A stretch of 64,000 nt of DNA from Laccaria trichodermophora (Eukaryota; Basidiomycota; Agaricomycetes; Agaricales; Hydnangiaceae). This document shows positions 11,901 through 22,978 of the stretch, one piece after another. The stretch's first letter is position 1. The number at the start of each line of letters is the position of its first letter. Both the position numbers and the translations under genes were made by a program. The stretch is taken from the NCBI GenBank assembly GCA_018417955.1, contig JACTVC010000038.1, forward strand, positions 310,001 to 374,000. Direction: 5' to 3'. The notes below the pieces were generated by a model, which saw only the letters and a list, made by a program, of their open reading frames with translations, did no database searches and was not told the origin of the DNA.

Positions 11901-12390
11901 AAAAGCGTACGCTACGGCTTACTCTGTTCTTCTGAATGAGAAGCTGGCTGACACGATGGTGAACGAGTCGTCCCTCCAAGAGACCTTGTCGCAGCAGCAG
12001 GGTTTTAGGGCGGCATCCTTCCTTGCGCAGGCAACTGTGTTAGGAGCGAGTAAGACCGTGGATCGAGAATCCAATAGGATTCCAACGCGTACGACGATGG
12101 AGGAAGTGGAAGATGAAGAATGGCTCGCTCAGAAAGCGAAGCCGAAATCGCCTAAGCATCTGCTAGAGGAGGTTGAATCAGATCATGAGACACCATCAGC
12201 CGCTGAACGGACGGAGGGCGTGGAACCCCACTTCAGATCCCCATCGACGCCAGTGGAAACCGACGTACCTCCTCGAACCACAGAGTCTAACCCAACTTCC
12301 TCAGTCGAGGAAACTCATACCCATTCGCTGGCCGCGGAATCCCGAGGCCCCCCAGCCTTAGACCGTAAGGTCAAACTCAAGAAGAGATGA
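8812..12390 (+). CDS. gag: Chromovirus Gag, probably spliced from an LTR leader
   Basis: The main frame opens at 8980 and runs to a TGA at 12388-12390. The first unspliced ATG is at 9334. An attractive alternative is ATG 8812 in the LTR, joined by a GTGAGT donor (8837) to a pyrimidine-rich TTTGCCAG acceptor (9043), giving exons 8812-8836 and 9044-12390 (1123 residues) in frame. The protein is long for a Gag: a Ser/Pro-rich N-terminal third, a Gly-rich run (10670-10870), a capsid-like region around 10920-11600, and one zinc knuckle C-x2-C-x4-H-x4-C (CKVCGSANHWDKEC, about 11782-11823). It would form the virus-like particle and bind RNA. Its stop lies in the same frame as pol. Confidence 0.88.
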
Positions 12391-15300
12391 TTCGCGCCTG
12401 CCGGAGCTTCCGCGACGGGAGTTTCAGTAGTAGCTGTGCAAGGTTGGGTAGGGTCCATGAGGAACGAGCGTATTGATCTCAGACTCGATTCCTGCGCCGA
12501 CGTAACCTTGATCTCACAAGAATACTTGGAAACGCTGAAAGACAGACCAGCATGTCAGAAAGGAACAAAATTGAACCTGTGGCAACTCACTGACAAGGAT
12601 TCGACGATCCAAGGTTATGTCCGAATACCCATCTTTATGGAATCATCGGACGGAACTCTGTTAGAAACTGAAGCGGAAGCTTATGTCGTCCCTAACATGA
12701 CTGTACCCATTCTGCTAGGCGAAGATTATCACCTGAACTACGAGCTTACCATAGCTCACAAGATCGATTTCCGTTCAGTGGTGAACTTTACAGGAGTCCC
12801 TTACTCGGTACCAGCGAGAGGAGTTAGTCGCTCTAGAGATTTTGACAGAATGCGACAAAGCGCCTGTGCCATAGCTAGTTTCGTGAAATCGAAGCTTCAT
12901 AAGAGGAATAAAGCTAAGAAGTCCAGACAAAAGAAGAAGCTCGGATTAGAACAGAGGACAGTAAGAGCGGCTGAAGATTACCGTATACGACCGGACGAAT
13001 GCCGACGAATCAAAGTAGAAGGGCACTTTGAAGAAGATAAGACCTGGCTAGTCGAGAAGAACGTATTGGCCTCCGCCAACGATTCCCCGTTCGTCGTGCC
13101 GAATGTGCTCATCTCTGCTTCAAACCCCTGGGTACCCGTTTCCAACCCTTCCCCACATCCGAAAGTAATAAGGAAAGGCGACATCGTTGGTTATTTGACT
13201 GATCCAGAGGAATTCTTCGATGCGCCTCATACTCATGAAGAATTCGACAAATTGGCCAGATCTGCACAGGCGGTAGCGGCTATCATTGATATATCGAATG
13301 AGAAGCTCCGTCAGCCAAACGCCACGGAGGAGAGCTCGAATGACGAAGGGGCTGAGCCAAAGCAACCAGAAGAACCTGAGCTTTTCGGTCCTAAGACAGC
13401 CGAACTACCAGAATTGACGGATTACCCCTCTGAGAAGATGGAAGAGTACCTGGATGTAGGGTCCTTGCCAGAAAATTTGAGGGAAAAGGCCTGGCAAATG
13501 CTAAAGAAACGTCAGAGAGCTTTCGGATTTGATGGACGCCTGGGACATCACCCGAGTAAAGTCCATATCAGGACGGTCGATGGGCAGGTCCCGATAGCGG
13601 TACCAATGTATGGAGCTTCACCTGCGAAAAGGGCAGTCATGGACGAACAATTAGACAAATGGTTCGAACAGGATGTAATTGAGCCCTCCAAGAGTCCTTG
13701 GAGCGCACCGGTCGTGATCGCGTATAGGAATGGCAAGCCACGGTTTTGTGTTGACTATCGAAAGCTCAACGCAGCCACGGTTCCTGACGAGTTTCCTATT
13801 CCAAGACAATCGGAAATATTATCATCGTTATCGGGAGCCCAAGTTTTGTCCTCGTTAGACGCCTTATCAGGTTTTACTCAACTAGAAATGGATGAAGAAG
13901 ACATTGAGAAAACAGCTTTCAGAACTCACAGAGGACTCTTTCAATTCAAGCGAATGCCATTCGGGTTGCGAAATGGACCCTCTATTTTTCAACGTGTGAT
14001 GCAAGGAATTTTAGCCCCATATCTGTGGATTTTCTGTCTAGTCTACATAGACGACATAGTGATCTACTCGAAAACTTATGAGGATCATATAGACCATCTC
14101 GACAAAGTCCTCGAAGCCATCGAGCAAGCGGGTATCACATTGTCTCCCGTTAAATGTCATTTATTCTACTCGTCCATTCTGCTCTTAGGTCACAAAGTCT
14201 CTCGTTTAGGACTCTCCACGCACACCGAGAAAGTTCGAGCGATCTTAGAACTACAGAGTCCTACGAAATTATCCCAACTACAGACTTTCTTAGGTATGGC
14301 TGTATACTTCTCGGCCTTCATCCCTTACTACTCCGATCGATGCTACCCCTTGTTTCAACTATTGCGCAAAGGGGCGAAATGGATATGGTCTGCAGAATGC
14401 GAAACTGCTTTCAACTCTATCAAAAGCGCGCTCCAAGAAGCCCCAGTGTTGGGACATCCGTTAGAGGGGTTACCGTATAGACTGTACACGGACGCGTCAG
14501 ACGAGGCACTAGGCTGTGCCTTACAACAAGTCCAGCCAATAGCGATCAAAGACCTAGCAAATACAAGATTGTATGATCAGCTGAAAAAAGTATTCGACGC
14601 GGGAAAAAGTCCACCGAAGCTAGTAGTACAATTGCCTTCGACTTTGAACGACAACCTCGCAGCCGAAGCTTGGGGAAAGACGTTCGACGACACACACGTA
14701 TACATAGAACGCGTGATCGCTTACTGGTCAAGAACCTTCAAATCAGCCGAAACGCGCTATTCAACCACAGAGTGTGAGGCTTTAGGAGCTAAAGAGGGTC
14801 TAGTGAAATTTCAACCATTCATTGAAGGGGAAAAAATCACACTCATCACTGACCACGCCGCCTTACAATGGGCAAAGACTTACGAGAATTCCAACCGACG
14901 TCTTGCAGCATGGGGGACAATCTTCTCAGCGTACGCGCCGAATCTCTCCATCGTCCATCGACCGGGCAGGAAGCATTCGAATGTCGACCCCTTATCCAGA
15001 CTATATCGAGCCCCACCTCCACAAGACTCCCCCGCAAGAGACGACACCACCGCTCTGGAGATGAGCCCCACGCATATCGACTTTTCCTCGAATCCTTCAA
15101 TGGGCAAAGCAGCGTTCATGGCGTTCCACATAAACGATTGCCTGCAAGAGATTAAAGTAGCCGCTGTGAACACGAGAAGCGGGACTCGCAAAAACAAAAT
15201 CTTACTTGAAGAACCGACTCCCCCGACCGACCAAGCTGAGAACGCAGACAAAACCGCCCCAATCGACCAAGTTGATGAGTACTGGGGCGCGGCTAATCCC

Positions 15301-16821
15301 CCACCCAACGTTTTGGTCCATCTGGAAGAGGGAGTAACCCGTGAATGGCTCAGAGGCTACAGTGAGGACCCCCACCTGGCAAAAATCTGGGACGACCCTA
15401 AATCCACTGTGGAAAATTGGATTCCGGGCCACCGCTTCTTCAAAGACGAGAAAGGCTTGCTATTCTTTAGGGATGCAGATTATCAGCCGAGACTTTGCGT
15501 TCCGTTGAACCAAAGACGACTGATAATGGAGGAGGCCCATGAGCAAGCCTACGATGGAGCGCACCAAGGACCAGAGAAGTTGTGGCAGAAATTAAGCAGC
15601 AAATTCTATTGGAAAAGGATGAAGGCTGACCTGATGAAATTCGTACAGACTTGCGATGTCTGTCAGAAAATTAAGCCCTCCAACTTCAACCGATACGGTT
15701 ATCTCATCCCAAATCCCATCCCTAGCCGGCCTTACCAATCAATTGCAATGGATTTCATCGTAAACTTGCCTTGGTCAGAGGGATTCAACGCGATACACGT
15801 CACCGTGGATAGACTCACCAAGCATGGCACGTTCACACCAACCATGACAGGCTTGAACGCCGAGGACTTTGGCGCACTTTTCGTGAGAAAAATAGTTTGC
15901 CGCTTCGGGCTCCCAGAGAGCATTATCTGCGATAGGGATCCCCGTTGGACTTCGGACTTCTGGAAAGGAGTAGCAAAACACTTACGCACCAAAATGTCCT
16001 TGTCCTCTTCCCACCACCCTCAACACGACGGCCAGACTGAAATAGTCAATAGATTCCTGGAAATCATGGTAAGGGCGTTCGTTTCTGAAAGCAAAGAGTC
16101 GTGGGCGCGGTGGTTACCGCTTCTAGAGTGGGCCTACAACGCTAGCATCCATAATTCCACGGGTACTTCGCCGAACTTCCTGATGTTTGGATTTGAGCCA
16201 AGGACGCCGATAGACTTCTTGCTTCCTGACGCCACCAATGACAAGGAAGTGAAAAGGACAAACTCGGAAGAATGGCTCACTCATCTGCAGATGCATCGAG
16301 ACAGTGCTAGACGCGCTATAGCCCACGCACAGCACCACCAGGCCCGGGAACACAACAAAGGCCGCAAAGCGTTACAGTTTAAGGAAGGCGACAAGGTGCT
16401 AGTGAATCCCCATTCGTTAGAGTGGGTAGAGTCTAAAGGCGAAGGAGCTAAACTTACACCGCGCCGGATTGGGCCCTTTGAGGTAATGCAAAAGATCAAT
16501 CCCAACGTTTATCGGTTGCGAATGGGAGATAATTATCCTGGTTCGCCAGTAATCAACATACAACATTTAAAGAAATACGAAACCGATGCGACTCACCAAG
16601 ATCGTACCTTGCTACCAGATTCATTCGTACGCAAGACTGAATCCGAGGAATTCGAGGTCGAAAAAATCGTAGGACATAGAAGAGTTGGGAAGAGGGCCAC
16701 ACTTCAGTACTTGATAAGATGGGCGAATTACGGGCCACAGTTTGACACCTGGGGCACAGCCACTGATCTGAAGAATTCCCCAGTCTTACTCAACAACTAC
16801 CGCTCCAAACACAATCTCTGA
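12391..16821 (+). CDS. pol: Chromovirus Pol: protease, RT, RNase H, integrase, chromodomain
   Basis: The frame is continuous with gag except for the TGA at 12388-12390, and the protease homology begins before any ATG, so a Gag-Pol readthrough product is likely. Domains in order: retropepsin with LDSCADVTLIS (Asp-Ser-Cys instead of the usual Asp-Thr/Ser-Gly); reverse transcriptase with FCVDYRKLN, MPFGLRNGPS and YIDD; RNase H with YTDAS and TTECEAL; integrase with an HHCC finger (HEQAYDGAHQG...CDVCQ) and Asp/Asp/Glu in AMDFIV, CDRDPRWTS and GQTEIVN; and a C-terminal chromodomain (EKIVGHR...YLIRWANYG) that directs integration to heterochromatin in this clade. No further stop or frameshift was seen. 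Confidence 0.95.
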   Translation, partial: FAPAGASATGVSVVAVQGWVGSMRNERIDLRLDSCADVTLISQEYLETLKDRPACQKGTKLNLWQLTDKDSTIQGYVRIPIFMESSDGTLLETEAEAYVVPNMTVPILLGEDYHLNYELTIAHKIDFRSVVNFTGVPYSVPARGVSRSRDFDRMRQSACAIASFVKSKLHKRNKAKKSRQKKKLGLEQRTVRAAEDYRIRPDECRRIKVEGHFEEDKTWLVEKNVLASANDSPFVVPNVLISASNPWVPVSNPSPHPKVIRKGDIVGYLTDPEEFFDAPHTHEEFDKLARSAQAVAAIIDISNEKLRQPNATEESSNDEGAEPKQPEEPELFGPKTAELPELTDYPSEKMEEYLDVGSLPENLREKAWQMLKKRQRAFGFDGRLGHHPSKVHIRTVDGQVPIAVPMYGASPAKRAVMDEQLDKWFEQDVIEPSKSPWSAPVVIAYRNGKPRFCVDYRKLNAATVPDEFPIPRQSEILSSLSGAQVLSSLDALSGFTQLEMDEEDIEKTAFRTHRGLFQFKRMPFGLRNGPSIFQRVMQGILAPYLWIFCLVYIDDIVIYSKTYEDHIDHLDKVLEAIEQAGITLSPVKCHLFYSSILLLGHKVSRLGLSTHTEKVRAILELQSPTKLSQLQTFLGMAVYFSAFIPYYSDRCYPLFQLLRKGAKWIWSAECETAFNSIKSALQEAPVLGHPLEGLPYRLYTDASDEALGCALQQVQPIAIKDLANTRLYDQLKKVFDAGKSPPKLVVQLPSTLNDNLAAEAWGKTFDDTHVYIERVIAYWSRTFKSAETRYSTTECEALGAKEGLVKFQPFIEGEKITLITDHAALQWAKTYENSNRRLAAWGTIFSAYAPNLSIVHRPGRKHSNVDPLSRLYRAPPPQDSPARDDTTALEMSPTHIDFSSNPSMGKAAFMAFHINDCLQEIKVAAVNTRSGTRKNKILLEEPTPPTDQAENADKTAPIDQVDEYWGAANPPPNVLVHLEEGVTREWLRGYSEDPHLAKIWDDPKSTVENWIPGHRFFKDEKGLLFFRDADYQPRLCVPLNQRRLIMEEAHEQAYDGAHQGPEKLWQKLSSKFYWKRMKADLMKFVQTCDVCQKIKPSNFNRYGYLIPNPIPSRPYQSIAMDFIVNLPWSEGFNAIHVTVDRLTKHGTFTPTMTGLNAEDFGALFVRKIVCRFGLPESIICDRDPRWTSDFWKGVAKHLRTKMSLSSSHHPQHDGQTEIVNRFLEIMVRAFVSESKESWARWLPLLEWAYNASIHNSTGTSPNFLMFGFEPRTPIDFLLPDATNDKEVKRTNSEEWLTHLQMHRDSARRAIAHAQHHQAREHNKGRKALQFKEGDKVLVNPHSLEWVESKGEGAKLTPRRIGPFEVMQKINPNVYRLRMGDNYPGSPVINIQHLKKYETDATHQDRTLLPDSFVRKTESEEFEVEKIVGHRRVGKRATLQYLIRWANYGPQFDTWGTATDLKNSPVLLNNYRSKHNL

Positions 16822-17138
16822 GTCGTTCGAGCTTGATCCCCTTATGCATTCCCTTCTTTCACATCTATAAGTATGCCCTCAAATAGCTCTCTTCACTAAA
16901 ATTTTTTTTCTAGAAAGATAGACTAGGCGGACACATGCAAGGCACTATCGGATTCCAATCAAGCCATCAATCGGCCTCATGTGCATAGAAAATCAAGCAT
17001 GGTCTAGCGATTTCACCTTCCCCCCCCTTCTTCTTCGATATCTTCCTACTCCTTCCGCCATTCGCTGGGACTGTCCACGAGTGAAAGACAGGAGGAAGGC
17101 GTACCTTGCAGCGGACTGTCCTGCTCGTTACAGCCCTC

Positions 17139-19736
17139 ATGGATCATTCAATCCACCACTTGAATCCTCTCGCTACGGCAACCATTAGGACCGACCCCGA
17201 TGCAATCTGGATAGGACTGAACGCAGACACTTCCCTCATCCCGGAAGCGGCCATCGCCTTCAAGGACTTACCGGATCCTTGCTGGAGCGTCGAAGACTTC
17301 TCCGACTCCGGACGTATTCTACCCATCGACAACGCTAGAGATCCATATTGGTATAAGGAGGACGAGCAATGGGCAGCGTGGATACCTACCTCTTTTCTTC
17401 TCAAACAGAGGCCATGGTACGATCAACTCGAGACGGCGGTCCCCGTAGAGGAGAGGTTAGGCGGATGGTCGATGGCTGAGCATCAACGACAGGTCTGTGG
17501 CACGGATTTAACCCGGACCCAAAGCTGCATTCGCTTCATAGTCGAATTCGACGACCGCTTCCCTAGCAAGGCGAAAATCCCCCCCTTCTTTCCATTGGAT
17601 CGTCTCGCTAAAGTCTACACAACCCAGAAGATGGTTCAGATTAACGCCGCAAAAGCGAAACGCTCGGTTCTGCACGCGCTAGGGTTCCTGTCATGGTGGA
17701 CCACCGTGATCGTTAGTTGGGAAGAGAACCTAGGAGACGGCGCGGTGAGCATCATCACATCACTTCTCTCCACAGTCAAAGGGAAGAGGGGCGTCATCTG
17801 CGACCTGGAAAGGGACTGGTCGACCATCAACCTTCCGCTATACATCCAATACAACATTCCGTTCTTCTATTTGTGGAACTTCGAGGCCAGAGCTGACAGT
17901 CGCTTCAGTCGCCTAAACCCTGCTCTCAACTTGACCTATTGGGCAGTCAGACAAGGAACCGCGCTATCGCTCACCTCAGATATCAAGGAAGAAGATCTCA
18001 ACAAGGTTGCGCGTCAAGCCCTCAGGCTCGACCACTTCTTTCAGGAAGTCTTCACCTATCGCTCGTTCGACGACCCCAGAATACTCCCAACATACGCCTT
18101 CTTCATCATCGACTTCGAAGGATGGAAGCGCAGGCCCATTCCATACGACGAAGCCGCTCTGACGTCCCTCCTTAAGTTCTACTACTATGACGTCTTGGAC
18201 GAAAACGGCGACGACAACCATAAGAGCGTAGTGTTCTGGAGATGGCGGAAACGCGAACCAAAAGACGATTACCTCAAACGCCAGTATAAGGTCGGCCTAT
18301 CTGGTGAAGACGAAGCAGGGGCGATTCGGGAACTTTACAAGTTCAGTCATGGTCCGAAACCAGGCATCTCGTATGACATCGAAACGGGCCTTGTCACAGG
18401 GAAGAAGAAACCAACCGCAAGCACGAACTCTTTGCTACAATGAATGAACATGGTCGGGGCTGACGCCATCAAATCTTTACAAGAGCGTCTGTCGGACAGC
18501 ACACCATCCGACAGGTCAGTCGACGAAGGAAGCGACTCTACTGGGGACGAGCCCATCAGATTCCCAGAAGTACCCGATGTCCTTTATCACCCACGAGCAG
18601 TCAACAGCCCGGCCGCTTGGATACGTCGCAACGGAGAGCTTCTAGCTAATGCACGTCGTCGTGCATCGGAGCTCCGGACAGCCCGTGGAGAAGTCATTAC
18701 CCCACTTCGACGATCTCAATCGCCAACTCGCTTGTCCGACCCCTACTTCGCGCCCCATGAAAGACCAGAAGTTATGTTCAGGCGTCTGCTGAAAGATGAA
18801 TCCGCAAAAATCACCTATACTGCAAGCACTTGGTGCGCGCCACATTACGCCTGGAACACAGACTTCCTTGAAGCTGCTTTCATTTTCGTTCCGGACATCG
18901 AAAGCGAAGCCCGCATGCGGTACTGGGCAAACTGCTGGGACACGATAGGGACAACTCAAAGACTTCTCACTACGGCAGTGGAGCACGGCCTCAAGTTCTA
19001 CCTCGCTTTGCCACCAGATCGTATCAGGCAGTTCCGACCGCTAGTCGTCGATAACCTGGACAGGAATTCCGCATCGTTTTTATACAGCACCGGATTCCAA
19101 GAGCAAACACTAACGCCCACGGACAACGGCACCACCTTTTGCTCATCTTATCTAGCCAAGATGAATGACATTCTGCGTCGTCCACACGCCCGAGCATTCA
19201 TAGCCGAAGGAGGACAACTCAGTTGGATAGCCCGACGCTGGGCAGGCACCAGACTCGTAGAAGAGTTCATGTCCGGTCCGTCAATCCAAGTTACTATCCA
19301 CAATCGAGGATTCTACGACTCTGCAACGGAGGATGCGTCCTACTTAGCATACGATATCGTGTCCGAACAGGAGAAGGACCTCCTGCTCGGCTACTGCCCT
19401 GGATCCAACGGTTGCCTTGGTTGATGGCTCTTCCCACCAGCAGACATCTTCAACGATAACTTCGAACTATGGACGGGGGAATGGAACGCGGCTCTTGATC
19501 ACATATACGGAAGGCTAGCAGAAGACATAGCTCGAGGCCGCGCAAAGCTACGAACGAGGGAGAAATGGAAGTGCTGGATCAGGAACAACGTGCGAGGACA
19601 GCGTCGCCCCAGTTACATCCCCTCAAAGTCGGATTTCAGCGACGTTATGGAAGGTGTCGTACGCGCGGGTCTAGAACCAACTTGGCACAAGAAACAAATC
19701 GACGACATTGTATTCCCGGAACGACGAATGGATTAA
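17139..19736 (+). CDS. Extra coding region of the chromovirus after pol, function unknown
   Basis: From 17085 one frame stays open to the TAA at 19734-19736 apart from two TGA codons (18441-18443 and 19422-19424). The first ATG is at 17139. Read through, it would be about 865 codons; as it stands it gives 434 residues, then 326 from an ATG directly after the first stop, then 103 more. It is rich in Trp, Phe and Tyr (for example LSFLSWWTTV-like and FFYLWNFEARAD segments) and has acidic stretches. I see no signal peptide, clear membrane segment or retroviral envelope feature. From memory, proteins of this look occur as repetitive hypotheticals in agaricomycete genomes. It lies where env would be, but I assign no function. 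Confidence 0.6.
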
Positions 19737-19761
19737 TCGGAAACCAGAAAGTGGGGGGCTT

Positions 19762-20201
19762 TGTAGTATGCAGTCCTACTTCTATATCCTTTCCGCTCCC
19801 CGAAGTCTACCCATTATGCTTACCAACTTTGTATTACATCACGCTTTACATAAGTGTTGTAGTTATACCTCATGTAGTACATGAGGAAATATCATCTTCT
19901 TACCACCACTTACAAATCTCGTATCGTTCAGATACTAAGGCCCTACCAACGGCTTTACTTTGAACTTCGAGGCTTTAGCGGATTGGCATCTGAAGGAATC
20001 GTTGACGCAATCTCCACTGGGACTGTCCGTGGAGATCGGAACACGGGTACGCTGAACGGTCACGTTCCACGACTCCGAGCATACAACGATTCCATTAAAA
20101 GACCAACTAGGTGAGTCTTCACACCTCTGTTCGTCTAGTTCGCTAGGCTCCCTGCGACTGTCCCACTACCTAAGTGATTCCTACGTCAAGTAGTGTTCAC
20201 A
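19762..20201 (+). repeat. 3' LTR of the chromovirus
   Basis: Copy of 8488-8927. The five differences are all C/T or G/A at CpG sites; this copy keeps CG at four of them and has lost it at one. It is followed by the CATCC target duplication and then the LINE sequence resumes. Confidence 0.95.
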
Positions 20202-20206
20202 CATCC

Positions 20207-21670
20207 AGTGCATATGTCATCTTGGGAATGGCCACCGAGATGTAGAGCAGGCACATGAGCCTGGGCCGGATACCTAGATTTGTATGGGTTAGCCTGCAGA
20301 ACATCAGGATGTACAATGTAGCCTTAGCCATCACCTCATTTTCTTGTATCTTCCAATGCAGCTGTCTGTCAATGTGAACCCCCAGATAGTTATAGCTGTC
20401 CACTTCCTTGATCACCCTTCCTCTAAGCCTAAGCATCAGATTTGGGTGATCTTCAGGCTTCCTCGCCCTTGGCTGGCAGTGCATTACTGTGACTTTGCTG
20501 ATTTTGAACATAGAGTTGTGGTCCAAGGCCCAGTCAAAGCCGCCATCCCTCCTTTCCATGAAGCTCTTGAGTGACTTTGTCGTTTCCTTGAGCGTTCTTC
20601 CTGTGGCCACCACCAGCGCATCATTGATGTAGCCTATTGCATCTTCATCCAGCCATCATAAGGCTTCCAGGAGGTCCGCATTGTACAGAATGTACAGCAG
20701 CATCGAGATTGGGTTGCCTTGCCCAATCCCATTTGTGATGTTGATGAACTCCGAGACAAAGTCATCAAACTTCATCTTGGTCCTTCACCCCCTTAGTAGC
20801 TGTTCCACGAACTTGACATAGGTGGTTGGTATCTGTCACCTCTTGAGGTTGTGTACTAGCCTGTCAGTGACTGCATTCAGAAAGGCCCCTTCCACATCCA
20901 AGAAGAGAACAGAGGCAACCCTCTTCCTGCCCCACGCTGCTTTTATCTTACCTACCAGGTAGTGAATGGCGTCAGTCGTGGTGCATCCTGGCCTCCCTCC
21001 AAAGTGCGTGTCTGGCAGCAACACATTGTTCTCAATCATATGGGAGATATCCTCCATGACTATAGCTGTCAGTACCTTTGGAATAGTGCAAAGAAGAGCA
21101 ATTGGTTTATACGCCTTGGGTACCTCGTAACTCGGTTTACCTGGCTTCCTCAACACTGCCGTTGTAAACTCCTGCCATCTTGGGTAGTAGGTTCTTAGCT
21201 CAAAAACACCCCTGAATAGATACACCAGGTAATCCAACAGCTGCTCTAGGCACTTCTGAAGGACGACATTGGGTATTTCATCTGGGCCACTCGCCTTGAA
21301 GGGCAATAGCCATCTGATCTGTTGCGTAATCTGTTCTGGCGTGACGGGTGGTGGTGGTAGCAGTGGCTCTGGGTATTCATAGTCCTCAGGGACCCTGGAC
21401 TGGTCTGGCTTCTTGGGGAAGAAAACCTTCGCCAGAGCCTCTGCCTTGCCATCATTGGTGTTAATTTCCCTCATTAGACTGTCTGCTCCCCCAGGTACCT
21501 TGAGGGTTGGGATGCATGACTTACCCCCATCTCCCATCGGTTCCTTGAAGTACTGGTTTGCTGTCCGAAGGTCCTGTTCCGCCACGTTTTCAAGGAAGTC
21601 CTCCCAGTGCTGCCGTTTCACTTCCACTATAGCATCCCTGTACTTATTTCTGGCGTCCTGTAGCTCTGCA
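20207..21670 (-). pseudogene. LINE ORF2, reverse transcriptase part, with three in-frame TGA codons
   Basis: On the minus strand the frame continues that of the endonuclease part across element D (junction HASHAELQDARNKYRD). It carries RT blocks: YKPIALLCTIPKVL, HFGGRPGCTTTDA, LFLDVEGAF, GIGQGNPIS and a palm motif reading GYINDALVV where YIDD or FIDD is expected. In-frame TGA codons lie at 20836, 20785 and 20656 (lower coordinate). The Asp to Asn change in the palm motif (ATCGAT to ATCAAT) removes an active-site metal ligand. With the stops this shows a dead reverse transcriptase. Confidence 0.9.
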
Positions 21671-21999
21671 TAGGCATTGTCACGGGTAACCCCCGGGTAC
21701 TTTCGGCCTTACCCGTACCCCTACCCCTGGAAACCCATACCCTCAACCACGGGTATGGGTTTCTGCAGGTAAGGGTACGGGTTCTGGTGGGTTTGGCGGG
21801 TTTGGCGGGTTTTACGGGTTCAGCACCACAGTTAAATATCTAAATTCTGTATTGCTTAGTAATGTACCATACAAATCCTACTTACTTCTCTCGGGAAAGA
21901 GACGGTCCTGTATTCTACTTCTACAACCTTGTCCTTCAAGTTAATAGTTCATCATGTAGGCAAAAGACATTGCAGCCATGGGCAGTGCTTAAAAAATAG

Positions 22000-22800
22000 T
22001 CAACTTCCATTTGGTTGTATTGGACCGTATTCTCAACAAAAATGAGTGCTGAGTTTGAACTATTCTGCACCATGTTTCGTAAACTGGGGAGGTGGTTTCT
22101 GGAAGGATTTCGGTCAGGTAGAGCCCAAGAACGTAAAATTCAAGGAAGAACTTACTAGCCAACTTACATTTTTGGTAGTGGATCGTATTTCCCACAAAAA
22201 CGAGCACTGAATCTGAACGGTTGGGTGCCACATTTCGTAAACTGGGGGGATAGTTCCTGGAGCAATTCCGCTCAGGTAGAGCCCAAGAACGTAAAATTCG
22301 AGTAAGAACTTACTTTTAAGCCTCATTTTCCGGTGACGAACCTTATTGATCCACAAAAGCAAGCACCGAGTTCGAACGGTTGAACGGCATGTTCCGTAAA
22401 CTCGGGAGGTTGTTCCTGAAGTAGTCACCATCAAATAGAGCCCAAGAACACTAAAATTGAGCAAGAACTTACTTGGCAGGCCTAATTTCAGGTAATGAAC
22501 CATATTCCCCCTGTAAAACCAACCTCAGAATTCGGAGACTGGGCGCCATGTTTCGTAAACTTGGGAGATAGTTCCTGGAAGAATTTCGGTCAGATAGAGC
22601 CCAAGAACGTTAAAATTGAGCAAGAACTTACCTGTCAACCTTAATATCTGGTAAAGGACCATAATCACACACAAAACCAACCGCCAAAATTTCAGGGTTG
22701 GACACCATGTTTCGTAAACTTGGCAAGTCATTCCCGAAGTAATTCTCGTTAGATAGAACCTAAGAACAAAACAATTGAGTGAGAACTTACATGTCAACTG
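22000..22800 (-). repeat. Five tandem 159-bp units inside element D
   Basis: A unit marked on the plus strand by GTTTCGTAAACT...TAGAGCCCAAGAAC...GCAAGAACTTAC recurs about every 159 bp, with marker positions near 22134, 22293, 22452, 22612 and 22771. On the minus strand each unit starts GTAAGTTCTTGCT and, since 159 is 53 codons, the same peptide theme (KFLLNFxVLGLYL...VYETW) recurs in the same phase. Units differ by substitutions and small indels and do not form one long ORF. The role is unknown. Confidence 0.8.
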
Positions 22801-22978
22801 CAATATTTGCTCATGGGCTGTACTTTTACCAAGCTGCCATCAGTTAGAGCAAAATTTAGGGTTTATATTACAATTCACTACGTAAATTCAAGTGACTAAT
22901 TATACATATATTGGGCCAAGATGGAAGAATGAATGAGGAAAGCAAAAGGGACATGAAAGAAGCTGAAGCGCCATATAA

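Larger units (their letters stand above)
8488..20201 (+). mobile_element. Complete Ty3/gypsy chromovirus, 11.7 kb, inserted in the LINE
   Basis: The element has two 440-bp LTRs that start TGTAGTATGCAG and end GTGTTCACA (TG..CA). It is flanked by the 5-bp target duplication CATCC (8483-8487 and 20202-20206). Coding order is gag, pol, then an extra open region; pol order is protease, reverse transcriptase, RNase H, integrase and chromodomain, which defines a chromovirus. A purine tract, AAAGTGGGGGG, lies just before the 3' LTR at 19748-19758 and can be the plus-strand primer. I could not recognise the tRNA primer site after the 5' LTR. The LTRs differ at only five bases, so the insertion is young. 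Confidence 0.95.

Noticed and set aside
14880..15308. 142-codon minus-strand ORF opposite pol, and similar antisense frames along gag and pol
   Set aside because: They mirror codon bias of the plus-strand gene, with no motif or conserved start.
22114..22503. 129-codon minus-strand ORF in element D as a candidate gene
   Set aside because: It covers only about two and a half units of the 159-bp repeat and ends by frameshift; no start, promoter or homology supports it.
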